Source: DASRFR01 sp035651455 | Lineage (GTDB): Bacteria; Acidobacteriota; Terriglobia; Terriglobales; Acidobacteriaceae | Assembly (NCBI GenBank): GCA_035651455.1 | Contig: DASRFR010000058.1 | Span: 62,001 to 126,000 of the forward strand | DNA length: 64,000 nt | Direction: 5' to 3' | Shown: positions 52,774-60,114 of the stretch, piece after piece | Position numbering within the stretch: position 1 is the stretch's first letter | Layout of the letters: the number at the start of each line of letters is the position of its first letter | The notes under the pieces: generated by a model | What the model saw: the letters and a program-made list of their open reading frames with translations, nothing else | Database searches by the model: none | What the model was told of the DNA's origin: nothing | Made by a program: the position numbers and the translations under genes

Positions 52774-53559
52774 CTATCTGCCTTTCCACCGCGGCTCACG
52801 TTTTTCCAAAAACGCCTTGATACCTTCATGCGCGTCGTCAGTAGCCATAAGCTCTTCGTGGTAGATGTTTTCAGCCCTTGCCAAACCTTTATCAAAGTGA
52901 ATGGCATCCCAGGCGTAGACAGACTTCTTGGCTATTCCCAAGGCAGCAGGACTCAAGCGCGATAGTTGAGCGAGTGTCTCGTTGACCAGCCCAGAGACTT
53001 CTTCGGACCGAGCCGATTTATTGGCTAAGCCGATCGCCACTGACTCCTCTCCGCTGATCTGGCGGCCAGTGAGAATCAATTCCTCCGCTTTTTTCTGGCC
53101 GACGACCGCGGGCAAAGCCACGGCCGCTACAGGCGGATAACAGCCGAGCCTGATTTCCGGGAAACCCCATGAGGCATCACGAGCGGTGTACACCATGTCG
53201 CAAACCAGAGCGATTTCAGCACCGCCGCCCAGGCATGCACCCCGAACCGCGCAAATGGTCACCTTGCGCGTGGCAACAAGAGCGCGGATCACCGAATGAA
53301 ATTCGCGCAACATCTCGTCAACTTTGTCGGGAGTATGTGCTTTTATATCGACGCCTGCTGAAAAAGCGCTTCCGACTCCTTCGATCACAATCGTCGAGAT
53401 ATCCGGCCGTGCATCAACTTCCGAAAGAACTTGCTGCAACTCGCGCATCATCGGCACGTCAATGACGTTGAGAGGCGGATTATGCAACATAATGCGGACA
53501 GCGGGAGCTGAGATCTCGACCGCCAGTCGCGAGAATGTCGATGTGGCTTGCGTCGCCAT
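52774..53559 (-). CDS. Crotonase; resembles cyclohexa-1,5-diene-carbonyl-CoA hydratase
   Basis: 261 residues from ATG 53559 (MATQATSTFSRLAVE), 8 bp after the CoA-transferase B stop. Crotonase landmarks: the oxyanion hole region GSAFSAGVDIKAHTPDKVDEM and ACLGGGAEIALVCD. Two glutamates are present, in GGGAEI and FPEIRLG, as in hydratases. The 'S-A-G-V-x-x-x-x-H-x-P-D-K-V-x-x-M-L-x-x-F-H' stretch and the end EELMATDDAHEGIKAFLEKR recall dienoyl-CoA hydratases (Dch) of anaerobic benzoyl-CoA degradation. In a BoxB-type context it may instead hydrate an unsaturated ring-cleavage product. The specific substrate is inference; the family is certain. Confidence 0.82.
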   Translation of the reverse strand: MATQATSTFSRLAVEISAPAVRIMLHNPPLNVIDVPMMRELQQVLSEVDARPDISTIVIEGVGSAFSAGVDIKAHTPDKVDEMLREFHSVIRALVATRKVTICAVRGACLGGGAEIALVCDMVYTARDASWGFPEIRLGCYPPVAAVALPAVVGQKKAEELILTGRQISGEESVAIGLANKSARSEEVSGLVNETLAQLSRLSPAALGIAKKSVYAWDAIHFDKGLARAENIYHEELMATDDAHEGIKAFLEKREPRWKGR

Positions 53560-53567
53560 ACCTGCCG

Positions 53568-54395
53568 TTACCTTGTCCAGAAGCCCTCTTTGTCGTACTC
53601 GCGAATGGCGCGGAGCTCTGCGGCTGTCGGGTGCGCGGTTTGAACAAGATCTTTGGCGCAACGCAGCTTCCACCCAGTGCTTTCCAGCACCTGATCAGAA
53701 TCGATACCGGGGTGAACCGAGTGCAGGTACGCTTCGCCATCCTCTCCGAACCGTAGTACAGCCTTAGTGGTAATCACCGCGGCGGGACCTCCACGCGGCA
53801 GGCCCGCCCGCAAACGACCTCCGCGACCATCCAGATGGCCCGGGCTCGTTATATAAGAAACACGTTCGGGTAGGCGCTGCTTCTCGTGATCAAGCAGGAC
53901 AGCAAAGCGTTGCGCCAAGGATGCGATATCGCATGCTCCTCCCGATCCGGGCAGCCGAACAATACCCTTGCCCGTCTGCACCTGCGTGGAATTCAGGTTT
54001 CCAAACCGGTCCACCTCCGCCGCTCCGAGGAAGCCCAGGTGTGCCCGCCCCGATTGCAGCAGGCTCATGACCCCCATCATGTCAAGGCACTGCGTTGCTC
54101 CGAGAATGTTCGGCGGATCGGCCATGGTGTAAATCAGTTCCGATGCTGGCGTGGTGCGAATTACGCCATTTTCGAAGAGGCCGATAGCATTTGGAGCGTG
54201 CGTCTTCTTCGCCACAACAAATGCTATCAATGGCAGGCGCATGCCAACGAAAACAACTTCACCATCAAGGATCTCGCGAGCGGCACACGCCACCATCAGC
54301 TCGCCCATGCTATATCCGAGCGAGCCGGCGGTCTGTGGTTGAGAAGTGCGTGTTGTCGCGCTCACCATGTCGAAGTGCATTCCGAGCCGCGGCAC
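53568..54395 (-). CDS. CoA-transferase family I, beta subunit
   Basis: About 275 residues. The family-typical core reads SMGELMVACAAREILDGEVVFVGMRLPLIA. An ENG-type motif (GLFENGVI) holds the glutamate that forms the CoA thioester in true transferases, and GFLGAAEVDRFGNLNSTQV follows. Retention of the glutamate favours a transferase over the IpdAB-type hydrolases, which lack it. The start is uncertain: GTG 54395, ATG 54380 and ATG 54368 are all possible, with no decisive ribosome binding site. It follows the BoxB-like gene by about 50 bp. Together with the alpha subunit gene downstream it should form a heteromer. Confidence 0.8.
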   Translation of the reverse strand: MPRLGMHFDMVSATTRTSQPQTAGSLGYSMGELMVACAAREILDGEVVFVGMRLPLIAFVVAKKTHAPNAIGLFENGVIRTTPASELIYTMADPPNILGATQCLDMMGVMSLLQSGRAHLGFLGAAEVDRFGNLNSTQVQTGKGIVRLPGSGGACDIASLAQRFAVLLDHEKQRLPERVSYITSPGHLDGRGGRLRAGLPRGGPAAVITTKAVLRFGEDGEAYLHSVHPGIDSDQVLESTGWKLRCAKDLVQTAHPTAAELRAIREYDKEGFWTR

Positions 54396-54445
54396 CCTTT
54401 TAGAGTTCCTGGAATTCTTTTTCGAGCCCGCGTTGTGAATAACTC

Positions 54446-55621
54446 TTACAAGTTGATGGCTGACTTTCTCGGCTCAGCAATGGTTTCGAACGGATCGCGC
54501 GCACCTTCCTTGGGCACGATCCAATTCTTCTCGTTAGCAATGATCTCGAGCAGAAGCTTCTTATCCTCGGCGCTGGGCATGGAGTCCAGCAGGTGCTGCT
54601 CGTAGGCCTTATCGTCGAGAGGTTCCCCGCTTTGGGCATGGAACTTCTGTCCCGCCCAACGTCCGATCTGGCGATTGAACTTGATGTGCGGCGCGTAGAG
54701 TTTCGGCTCTCCTGCTTTCAGAACCGAGTTAAAGCGCTCGATGAGGTCTGACACTTCCTTGTGATAGAGGTAACGATTGTGGTCGTTCAAGTCGTCGAGT
54801 TTGGCCGGCTCCTGATTTTTAGGTTCATCATAACGGCCCTTGATTCCCCAAACGTAGGCCCAATGCGCGGATGACGAGTTGTCGGTACCGAACAGGTCGT
54901 AGGAACTCGAAATCCATTTGTTCAGATACTTCTGGATCAGCCACGCGGGAATTACGCCTGCCTGTACGATGCGCCGAAGGCCGTCATTGCCGGTGCCCAT
55001 GTGGAACGCTTCCTCGCGCAACATGTAGGACATGGAGCGGCCGAGAGGGGCGAACGCCGAATATTTCAGCATTTGCAGCTGAAACTTTCCGTCGCGGTCG
55101 ACGAAGTCGGTGTAGGTGAAGAAGTCCATCCAGTTGTCGACGTCGACATTAAACGCGCCTAGAAGTCGCTTGTTCTCGAACGCCCGGCGCTCCAGCATCT
55201 TCTGCGCCTCTACCTTGCCGGAGTATCCGAAAAAGTCGATCAGGAGCGCACACATCTGCCACCCATGGCGCATTTCCTCGATCATCACGCGGCTCAGCGC
55301 CCTTCGGTCCCAATCCGTGGGCGCGGTCTCAAACAAATAGCGCTGCTGTTCGACACTGGCAAACTCAGTGTCACCCTGGTAGACAATGAGATTCATGAGA
55401 GCGTCGCGCATCTGCTGAGTTGGAACCTGGCGCAGGTTCTCCCATTTTCGACGGCCTTTAAAGGACCCGAACTGAATATCATCCGTCTCGATGGCTCCGT
55501 AGAGCGTGTCGAACTTGAAGCTGGCAATCTCGTCGCGATTAACTCCTACATCCTCGCGCCAATCTTCAAACAAACCTACCCAGTCACTGAATGTTCCGAT
55601 TTTCGCTACTTTTCCCGGCAT
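54446..55621 (-). CDS. boxB: BoxB-like di-iron benzoyl-CoA 2,3-epoxidase (oxygenase component)
   Basis: 391 residues with AGAGG before the ATG. The conserved core matches BoxB of the aerobic benzoyl-CoA pathway: NLIVYQGDTEFASVEQQRYL, MIEEMRHGWQM, LLGAFN, FVDRDGKFQLQMLK and MLREEAFHMGTG. Candidate iron ligands are E86, E115/E116 with H119, an acidic residue in DRD (175-177), and E203/E204 with H207: a full ferritin-like di-iron set. BoxB inserts one oxygen of O2 into benzoyl-CoA to give the 2,3-epoxide, with electrons from BoxA. The protein is about 80 residues shorter than Azoarcus BoxB, and neither BoxA nor the large BoxC lies in the window. A related PaaA-type epoxidase on another aryl-CoA is the main alternative. 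Confidence 0.72.
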   Translation of the reverse strand: MPGKVAKIGTFSDWVGLFEDWREDVGVNRDEIASFKFDTLYGAIETDDIQFGSFKGRRKWENLRQVPTQQMRDALMNLIVYQGDTEFASVEQQRYLFETAPTDWDRRALSRVMIEEMRHGWQMCALLIDFFGYSGKVEAQKMLERRAFENKRLLGAFNVDVDNWMDFFTYTDFVDRDGKFQLQMLKYSAFAPLGRSMSYMLREEAFHMGTGNDGLRRIVQAGVIPAWLIQKYLNKWISSSYDLFGTDNSSSAHWAYVWGIKGRYDEPKNQEPAKLDDLNDHNRYLYHKEVSDLIERFNSVLKAGEPKLYAPHIKFNRQIGRWAGQKFHAQSGEPLDDKAYEQHLLDSMPSAEDKKLLLEIIANEKNWIVPKEGARDPFETIAEPRKSAINL

Positions 55622-55667
55622 AAGACCTCTTTGCTATGATCCTGTACATCATGTATGCGTCTTTGCT

Positions 55668-57152
55668 TTACTGCATGTTCAACCACACGCTTTTCAGTTC
55701 CGTGTAGTGCTCGATCGCGTGCATGCCCAGTTCGCGGCCGAAACCTGAATTCTTGAACCCGCCGAATGGCATGGCCGCGTCCATCATTCCGTAGGTATTG
55801 ATCCAGACGAGTCCCGCGCGAAGCTGGCGAGATATCCGATGCGCCTTCCCCAAGTCGCGCGTCCACACCGCTGCGGCCAAACCGTACGGGTTCTGGTTCG
55901 CCAGGTCAACGACCTGGTCAACATCGTCGAAAGTTAAGGTCGCCAGCACGGGACCAAATATTTCCTCGCGGGCGATTGTCATATCGTTGCGCACACCGGT
56001 GAAGATCGTGGGTTCTACGAAAAATCCCTTGCCCCCATTTACGGAAACCCGGGCCCCTCCAGTTACGAGTTTCGCGCCCTCGTTTTTGCCCGCGGCGATG
56101 TAGCCAAGCACACGCTGCATCTGCTCCTGGCTGACAAGTGCGCCAAGCTTGGTTTTTGGATCAAGAGGATCGGCGGGCTGCAGCTTCTTCGCGCGCGCAA
56201 TCAATTTCTCCACGAACTCGTCGTGGACCTTACTTTCGACGAAAAGACGCGAACCGGCGTTACAGCATTCGCCTTTTCCGTAGAAGATGCCATTCAAGGC
56301 TCCTTTCACCGCACTGTCCATGTCGGAGTCGGCAAAGACGATGTTCGGCGATTTGCCACCGAGTTCGAGCGTTACACGCTTTACAGTGTCGGCGGCGCCG
56401 CGCATGATTTCTTTCCCGACGGCGGTCGATCCTGTAAATGCGACTTTGTCGACGGCCGGATGCTGCACAATCGCCTTACCGGTTGCAGGTCCACCGGTGA
56501 CGATGTTGAGCACGCCTTCCGGAACGCCTGCCTCGACCGCGAGCTGTCCGAAGCGCAGCGTCGTCAGTGGAGTCTGTTCCGCGGGCTTGAGTACCACCGT
56601 ATTGCCACAGGCCAGCGCCGGTCCGAGTTTCCATGACGCCAGTAACAGCGGGAAGTTCCAGGGCACGATCAGCCCGACTACGCCTACCGGCTCGCGAACC
56701 GTGTAGTTGAACGAGCTCTCGAACATGTTCACGGTTTCGCCGTGAATCTTCGTGGCCCATCCCGCGTAGTAGCGCAGAACATCGACGGTCATTGGCATGT
56801 CGACATAACGCGACTCGGTGATCGGCTTGCCATTATTCAGGGTTTCCAATTCGGCAAGTTCGTCCAGGTTCTTCTCGACGAGATCAGCCAGTTTCCAGAT
56901 CACGCGGCCCCGCTCGCTGGCCGACATCTTTCGCCATCGGCTGTTGCGGTCGTCGAACGCGGTCCGGGCAGCTCCCACTGCTCGGTCGACGTCCGCGGGC
57001 GAGGCTTCGACACCCTGCGTCAAGACCTCGCCCGTCGCGGGATTCATGACATCGAACGGCTTGCCGCCTTCCACCCACTGTCCGCCGATCAGCAGGCGCC
57101 CGGGTTCGATCCTTGCCTTTGTAGCTGCAATCATCGTGCTGTTCCATTCCAT
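55668..57152 (-). CDS. NAD(P)-dependent aldehyde dehydrogenase
   Basis: 494 residues, the length of class 1/2 aldehyde dehydrogenases. Landmarks: VVGLIVPWNFPLLLASWKLGPALACGNTVV (cofactor entrance), FTGSTAVGKEI, the general base Glu in VTLELGGKSPNIVF, and the catalytic Cys in GECCNAGSR. EEIFGPVLATLTFDD and PFGGFKNSGFGRELG close the sequence. By position, just upstream of the BoxB-like gene, it could oxidise the semialdehyde produced by ring cleavage, the step done by BoxD or the PaaZ dehydrogenase domain. It is closer in sequence style to betaine/phenylacetaldehyde dehydrogenases than to BoxD, so this role is inference. Confidence 0.85.
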   Translation of the reverse strand: MEWNSTMIAATKARIEPGRLLIGGQWVEGGKPFDVMNPATGEVLTQGVEASPADVDRAVGAARTAFDDRNSRWRKMSASERGRVIWKLADLVEKNLDELAELETLNNGKPITESRYVDMPMTVDVLRYYAGWATKIHGETVNMFESSFNYTVREPVGVVGLIVPWNFPLLLASWKLGPALACGNTVVLKPAEQTPLTTLRFGQLAVEAGVPEGVLNIVTGGPATGKAIVQHPAVDKVAFTGSTAVGKEIMRGAADTVKRVTLELGGKSPNIVFADSDMDSAVKGALNGIFYGKGECCNAGSRLFVESKVHDEFVEKLIARAKKLQPADPLDPKTKLGALVSQEQMQRVLGYIAAGKNEGAKLVTGGARVSVNGGKGFFVEPTIFTGVRNDMTIAREEIFGPVLATLTFDDVDQVVDLANQNPYGLAAAVWTRDLGKAHRISRQLRAGLVWINTYGMMDAAMPFGGFKNSGFGRELGMHAIEHYTELKSVWLNMQ

Positions 57153-57245
57153 GCGCCCGTTCGAGGCGCTTTTCAGCTTGAGGTTATGTTGCGGTGCCGA
57201 ACTCCAAGCGGGAGCTCAGCACCTCGTCTGTAACCGTGCGGTTCC

Positions 57246-58067
57246 CTATTTCGCAGTAAAGGTTGCCGGCCGCTTGTCGACGTAAGCGGCGAGACCTTCC
57301 TTCGCATCTTCACTCTGGAACAGAAGCTGCTGATTTTCCCGCTCCACCGCCAATGCGGATTCCATGGGAATCTCCCAGCCGGTCTGCACCGCCCGCTTGA
57401 TACGGCCCACCGCCTTCGCCGCTTTGTTAGGCGGACAGAACTGGCGAGCGTACTCCATGATGTTCTCCATGAAGCCCTCGCGCTCGAAGATGTCGTTCAC
57501 GATTCCCAACTCGTGGGCTTCTTCAAACGAAAATGTGTTGCCTGTCACCATCAGCTCGATGGCTTTGCTCTTCCCTACAAGCCGCGAGAGCCGTTGGGTT
57601 CCACCGGTCCCGGGAAGCACCCCAAGATTGACTTCAGGCAGGCCGATCTTCCCAGCATCGCGCCGGGCAATGCGGATGTCAGCCGCCATCGCGATTTCCA
57701 GTCCCCCGCCGACGCAGTGACCATTGATAGCTGCAATCACCAACTTCGGCGTGTGCTCAAGCCGAAGCAGTGTCTCGTTTGCGTGCAAGCAGAAATAATA
57801 TTTGAAAGTGGGATCGACGCTGGCCAGCATGCGGATGTTCGCCCCCGCGGAGAAAAACTTGTCTCCATTTCCGGTAAGCACCATGACGTAGACGTTGTTA
57901 TCCATGCGTGCTTTCAGGATTGCATCGTCAAGCTGGCGATTCATCTCGTAGGTGTAGGTGTTTGCCGGGGGATCGTTCATTTCGATCACGGCAATCCCTG
58001 CGTCAGTGCGGTAGTTGATCAACTGCTTAGTGGATTCGCCGGTAACCGGCTGCGTAGTCGTGGCCAT
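57246..58067 (-). CDS. Enoyl-CoA hydratase
   Basis: 273 residues with GGAG before ATG 58067. Crotonase motifs: FFSAGANIRMLAS (oxyanion hole), INGHCVGGGLEIAMAADI and IGLPEVNLGVLPGTGGTQRL. Both catalytic glutamates (GGGLEI and GLPEV) are present, as in classical hydratases. An N-terminal extension (TTTQPVTGESTKQLINYRTD) and the end AAYVDKRPATF agree with bacterial PaaF/short-chain enoyl-CoA hydratases. It is the first enzyme gene after the TetR regulator. It probably hydrates an unsaturated CoA intermediate after ring opening in the same pathway. Confidence 0.87.
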   Translation of the reverse strand: MATTTQPVTGESTKQLINYRTDAGIAVIEMNDPPANTYTYEMNRQLDDAILKARMDNNVYVMVLTGNGDKFFSAGANIRMLASVDPTFKYYFCLHANETLLRLEHTPKLVIAAINGHCVGGGLEIAMAADIRIARRDAGKIGLPEVNLGVLPGTGGTQRLSRLVGKSKAIELMVTGNTFSFEEAHELGIVNDIFEREGFMENIMEYARQFCPPNKAAKAVGRIKRAVQTGWEIPMESALAVERENQQLLFQSEDAKEGLAAYVDKRPATFTAK

Positions 58068-58124
58068 GGCAGAAGACTCCTTATGCGTCCTTTTAGATCG
58101 ATTGAATCACGTACCCCAGACCTG

Positions 58125-58826
58125 CTAGTTCAGAACCGCAGACTTCTTCCGGGAACCCGCCTTCCTAGTAGCCGTTCCCACCCCGTTTAAAAACAGATCG
58201 CCCATTTCTGTAGCCATTCCATGCGCATCAGCATCAATCCGGGGGTTATACCATGTGTAAATCCAGTTCATCATGCCGAAGAGGCTGAGTACGGCCATTC
58301 GGCTATTGAATTGTAGCCCCTTTGCCTGCTTGTATTCGTCCAGCAAAGCCATGCAGGTCCGATAGTATTCCCGCTTGATGGTTGCTACTTCCTGCCCATA
58401 TTCGCCAGTCAGGACATCGTCCTCATGAGAAAGCACCTTCATCGCGCGTTGGTTGCTCAGGAAATATTCCAGGTGATTCTGGATGAGAATTCGCACGCGT
58501 TGCTCAGGGTCGTAAACCCCATTCAGGCGCGCCTTCAGACGGTCCACGATAGTGCGGAACGTATGCTTCTGAATCAGGTAAAGAAGCCGGTCCTTGGTTT
58601 CGAAGTAGTAGTACATTCCGGCCAGTGACATGCCGCTGGCGCGCGACAAGTCACGCATCGACGCGCCTTCATAACCCTTTTCGTAAAAGACATCCGTGGC
58701 ATGCTGCAGGATTTTCGCAAGCCGGCGCTCAAAGCGGCTCTCCTTCGCAACTTTCCCCAGCCGCCCGGAAGTGGCACGGCGGTCCAGAGGAACCTGGGAA
58801 TTCGCGGGGGTGACCGTGGTTGACAT
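58125..58826 (-). CDS. TetR-family repressor of the aromatic operon
   Basis: 233 residues. The helix-turn-helix at about residues 35-80 reads RLAKILQHATDVFYEKGYEG, then ASMRDLSRASGMSLAGMYYYFETKDRLLY, a textbook TetR DNA-binding domain. The C-terminal ligand domain (YDPEQRVRILIQNHLEYFLS, then VATIKREYYRTCMALLDEY) resembles the acyl-CoA-responsive group (KstR2/PaaR/FadR-like). A palindrome overlaps the transcription start region of its own promoter, 4 bp before the ATG, so autorepression released by an acyl-CoA is likely. It is the first gene of a co-directional series of twelve genes. Confidence 0.88.
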   Translation of the reverse strand: MSTTVTPANSQVPLDRRATSGRLGKVAKESRFERRLAKILQHATDVFYEKGYEGASMRDLSRASGMSLAGMYYYFETKDRLLYLIQKHTFRTIVDRLKARLNGVYDPEQRVRILIQNHLEYFLSNQRAMKVLSHEDDVLTGEYGQEVATIKREYYRTCMALLDEYKQAKGLQFNSRMAVLSLFGMMNWIYTWYNPRIDADAHGMATEMGDLFLNGVGTATRKAGSRKKSAVLN

Positions 58827-58830
58827 TTTC

Positions 58831-58880
58831 TAGTTCGAACGTTCGTTCTAATTATAAGCGCACCCCTGCCGTACTGACAA
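58831..58880 (-). promoter_or_regulatory. Sigma-70 promoter with overlapping TetR operator
   Basis: On the minus strand TTGTCA (58880-58875) and a perfect TATAAT (58856-58851) are separated by 18 bp. Immediately downstream lies the imperfect palindrome TAGAACGAACGTTCGAACTA (58850-58831, 16 of 20 symmetric, core CGAACGTTCG). It covers the transcription start and ends 4 bp before the TetR start codon, so bound repressor would block initiation and cover the leader. Sequence and placement are directly visible; binding by this TetR is inferred. Confidence 0.82.
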
Positions 58881-58899
58881 GGGCGTAAGGTGGGAACGG

Positions 58900-59973
58900 C
58901 TAGTTCCGGATATCGGCCATGAATGCTTGGATTTCGCTTTTCACTTCCGCGGTGATTGGCAACAGCGGCAATCGAGGTGGTCCGCCAAAGTATCCATTCA
59001 GGTCCATCGCGTATTTAAGGCCGGGAATGCTGAGCTCGCTGACCAGGCGCTGTGCCGCTCGGGCAATCCGATCTTGTTTGATCCGCGCCAGCTCGTGATC
59101 GCCTTCTTTCCATGCAGCATAGATCTCGTAGCACGCGGTCGGAGCCGCGTCAGCAAAAGCGAGGATCGCGCCCACAGCTCCGGCTTGCAGCGAAGGTTCA
59201 AGCTTGTGCGCAGCACCAACAAGGACCTGGAAACCAACTTCCTTTTGTCGCGTCTTTAATCCCGAAGCCACGCTAACGGCGGCCGACGAAGATCCCGCCT
59301 GCATCGATTGTCCCGCCAGTGCGTCTACTGGAATGAGACTCCCCCCACCATTGCCGGGCACTGAAGTGTTCAGCATGCGAGGAGTTACAGCATCGAAGGT
59401 CGAGGTCACCATCGCGGTCCGCTTTACATGGCGCGTGCTCTCCACCATCCTGCGCACCTTCTCTACATCTCCGCTTGATTCCTTGATTCCCACCAGATTC
59501 GGATGTTCCGCTAGTTCGATGACCACCTCCGCAGGTATGTCGTAGCCGGTTGCCTGCGGGAAGTTATAAATGATGACTGGCAGCGGTGAGCGGTCCGCTA
59601 TCGTGCGGTAGAACGCCAGCACGTTTGCCGGCTTCATCTGTCCCTTGTAATAGTGGGGCGTGCGCACCATGGCAATGTCATAATCGAGGCCTGCTGCGTA
59701 ACCGGTTAAACGAAGTGTATCGATCGCTGACTCGGCACCCGTCCCGGCGATAAGCACCTTCTCATTTCCCGTGGCCTGGCGCGCCGTCTTCAACACTTCG
59801 CGTCGTTCTTCATCGGACAGCAGAATCGCCTCGCCAGTCGAGCCAAGCACGACAATGCCTGCCACCGGGGTTTTCGAATAGCGTTCGACATTGTGCTCGA
59901 GCTTTTTGTGATAGACAGTGCCATCGGAATAAAACGGCGTCGTAACGGGTGGGAAAATTCCGTGCAGCAACAT
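58900..59973 (-). CDS. Dihydrodipicolinate-synthase-family aldolase with an internal insertion
   Basis: 357 residues, against the usual 290-300. TIM-barrel family signs: GIFPPVTTPFYSDG, VVLGSTGEAILLSDEERREV, Tyr in PVIIYNFPQATGYDI and the Schiff-base Lys in LVGIKESSGDVEKV. Between residues about 200 and 250 a segment rich in Ser, Gly and Ala (TRMLNTSVPGNGG to SVASGLKTRQKEV) is inserted before the expected continuation GFQVLVGAAHKL. Normally the family reads T-G-x-D directly there. The enzyme probably cleaves or forms a 2-oxo acid by aldol chemistry (HOGA, DapA or NanA type). It lies upstream of the TetR gene on the same strand, but separated by the TetR promoter, so it may be a separate unit. 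Confidence 0.8.
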   Translation of the reverse strand: MLLHGIFPPVTTPFYSDGTVYHKKLEHNVERYSKTPVAGIVVLGSTGEAILLSDEERREVLKTARQATGNEKVLIAGTGAESAIDTLRLTGYAAGLDYDIAMVRTPHYYKGQMKPANVLAFYRTIADRSPLPVIIYNFPQATGYDIPAEVVIELAEHPNLVGIKESSGDVEKVRRMVESTRHVKRTAMVTSTFDAVTPRMLNTSVPGNGGGSLIPVDALAGQSMQAGSSSAAVSVASGLKTRQKEVGFQVLVGAAHKLEPSLQAGAVGAILAFADAAPTACYEIYAAWKEGDHELARIKQDRIARAAQRLVSELSIPGLKYAMDLNGYFGGPPRLPLLPITAEVKSEIQAFMADIRN

Positions 59974-60114
59974 GCAGTAACTCCGAGTTTATGCTGATCA
60001 GTTCCCTATCAGGATACATCCCCGGCGCGGCCAAGGATGAGTGTAGCAATGAGAGCAGTGCTGATCGAACGCAATAAATGCAGCGATGGGAAGCCGGGGG
60101 GCTGAAGCGGTCAA

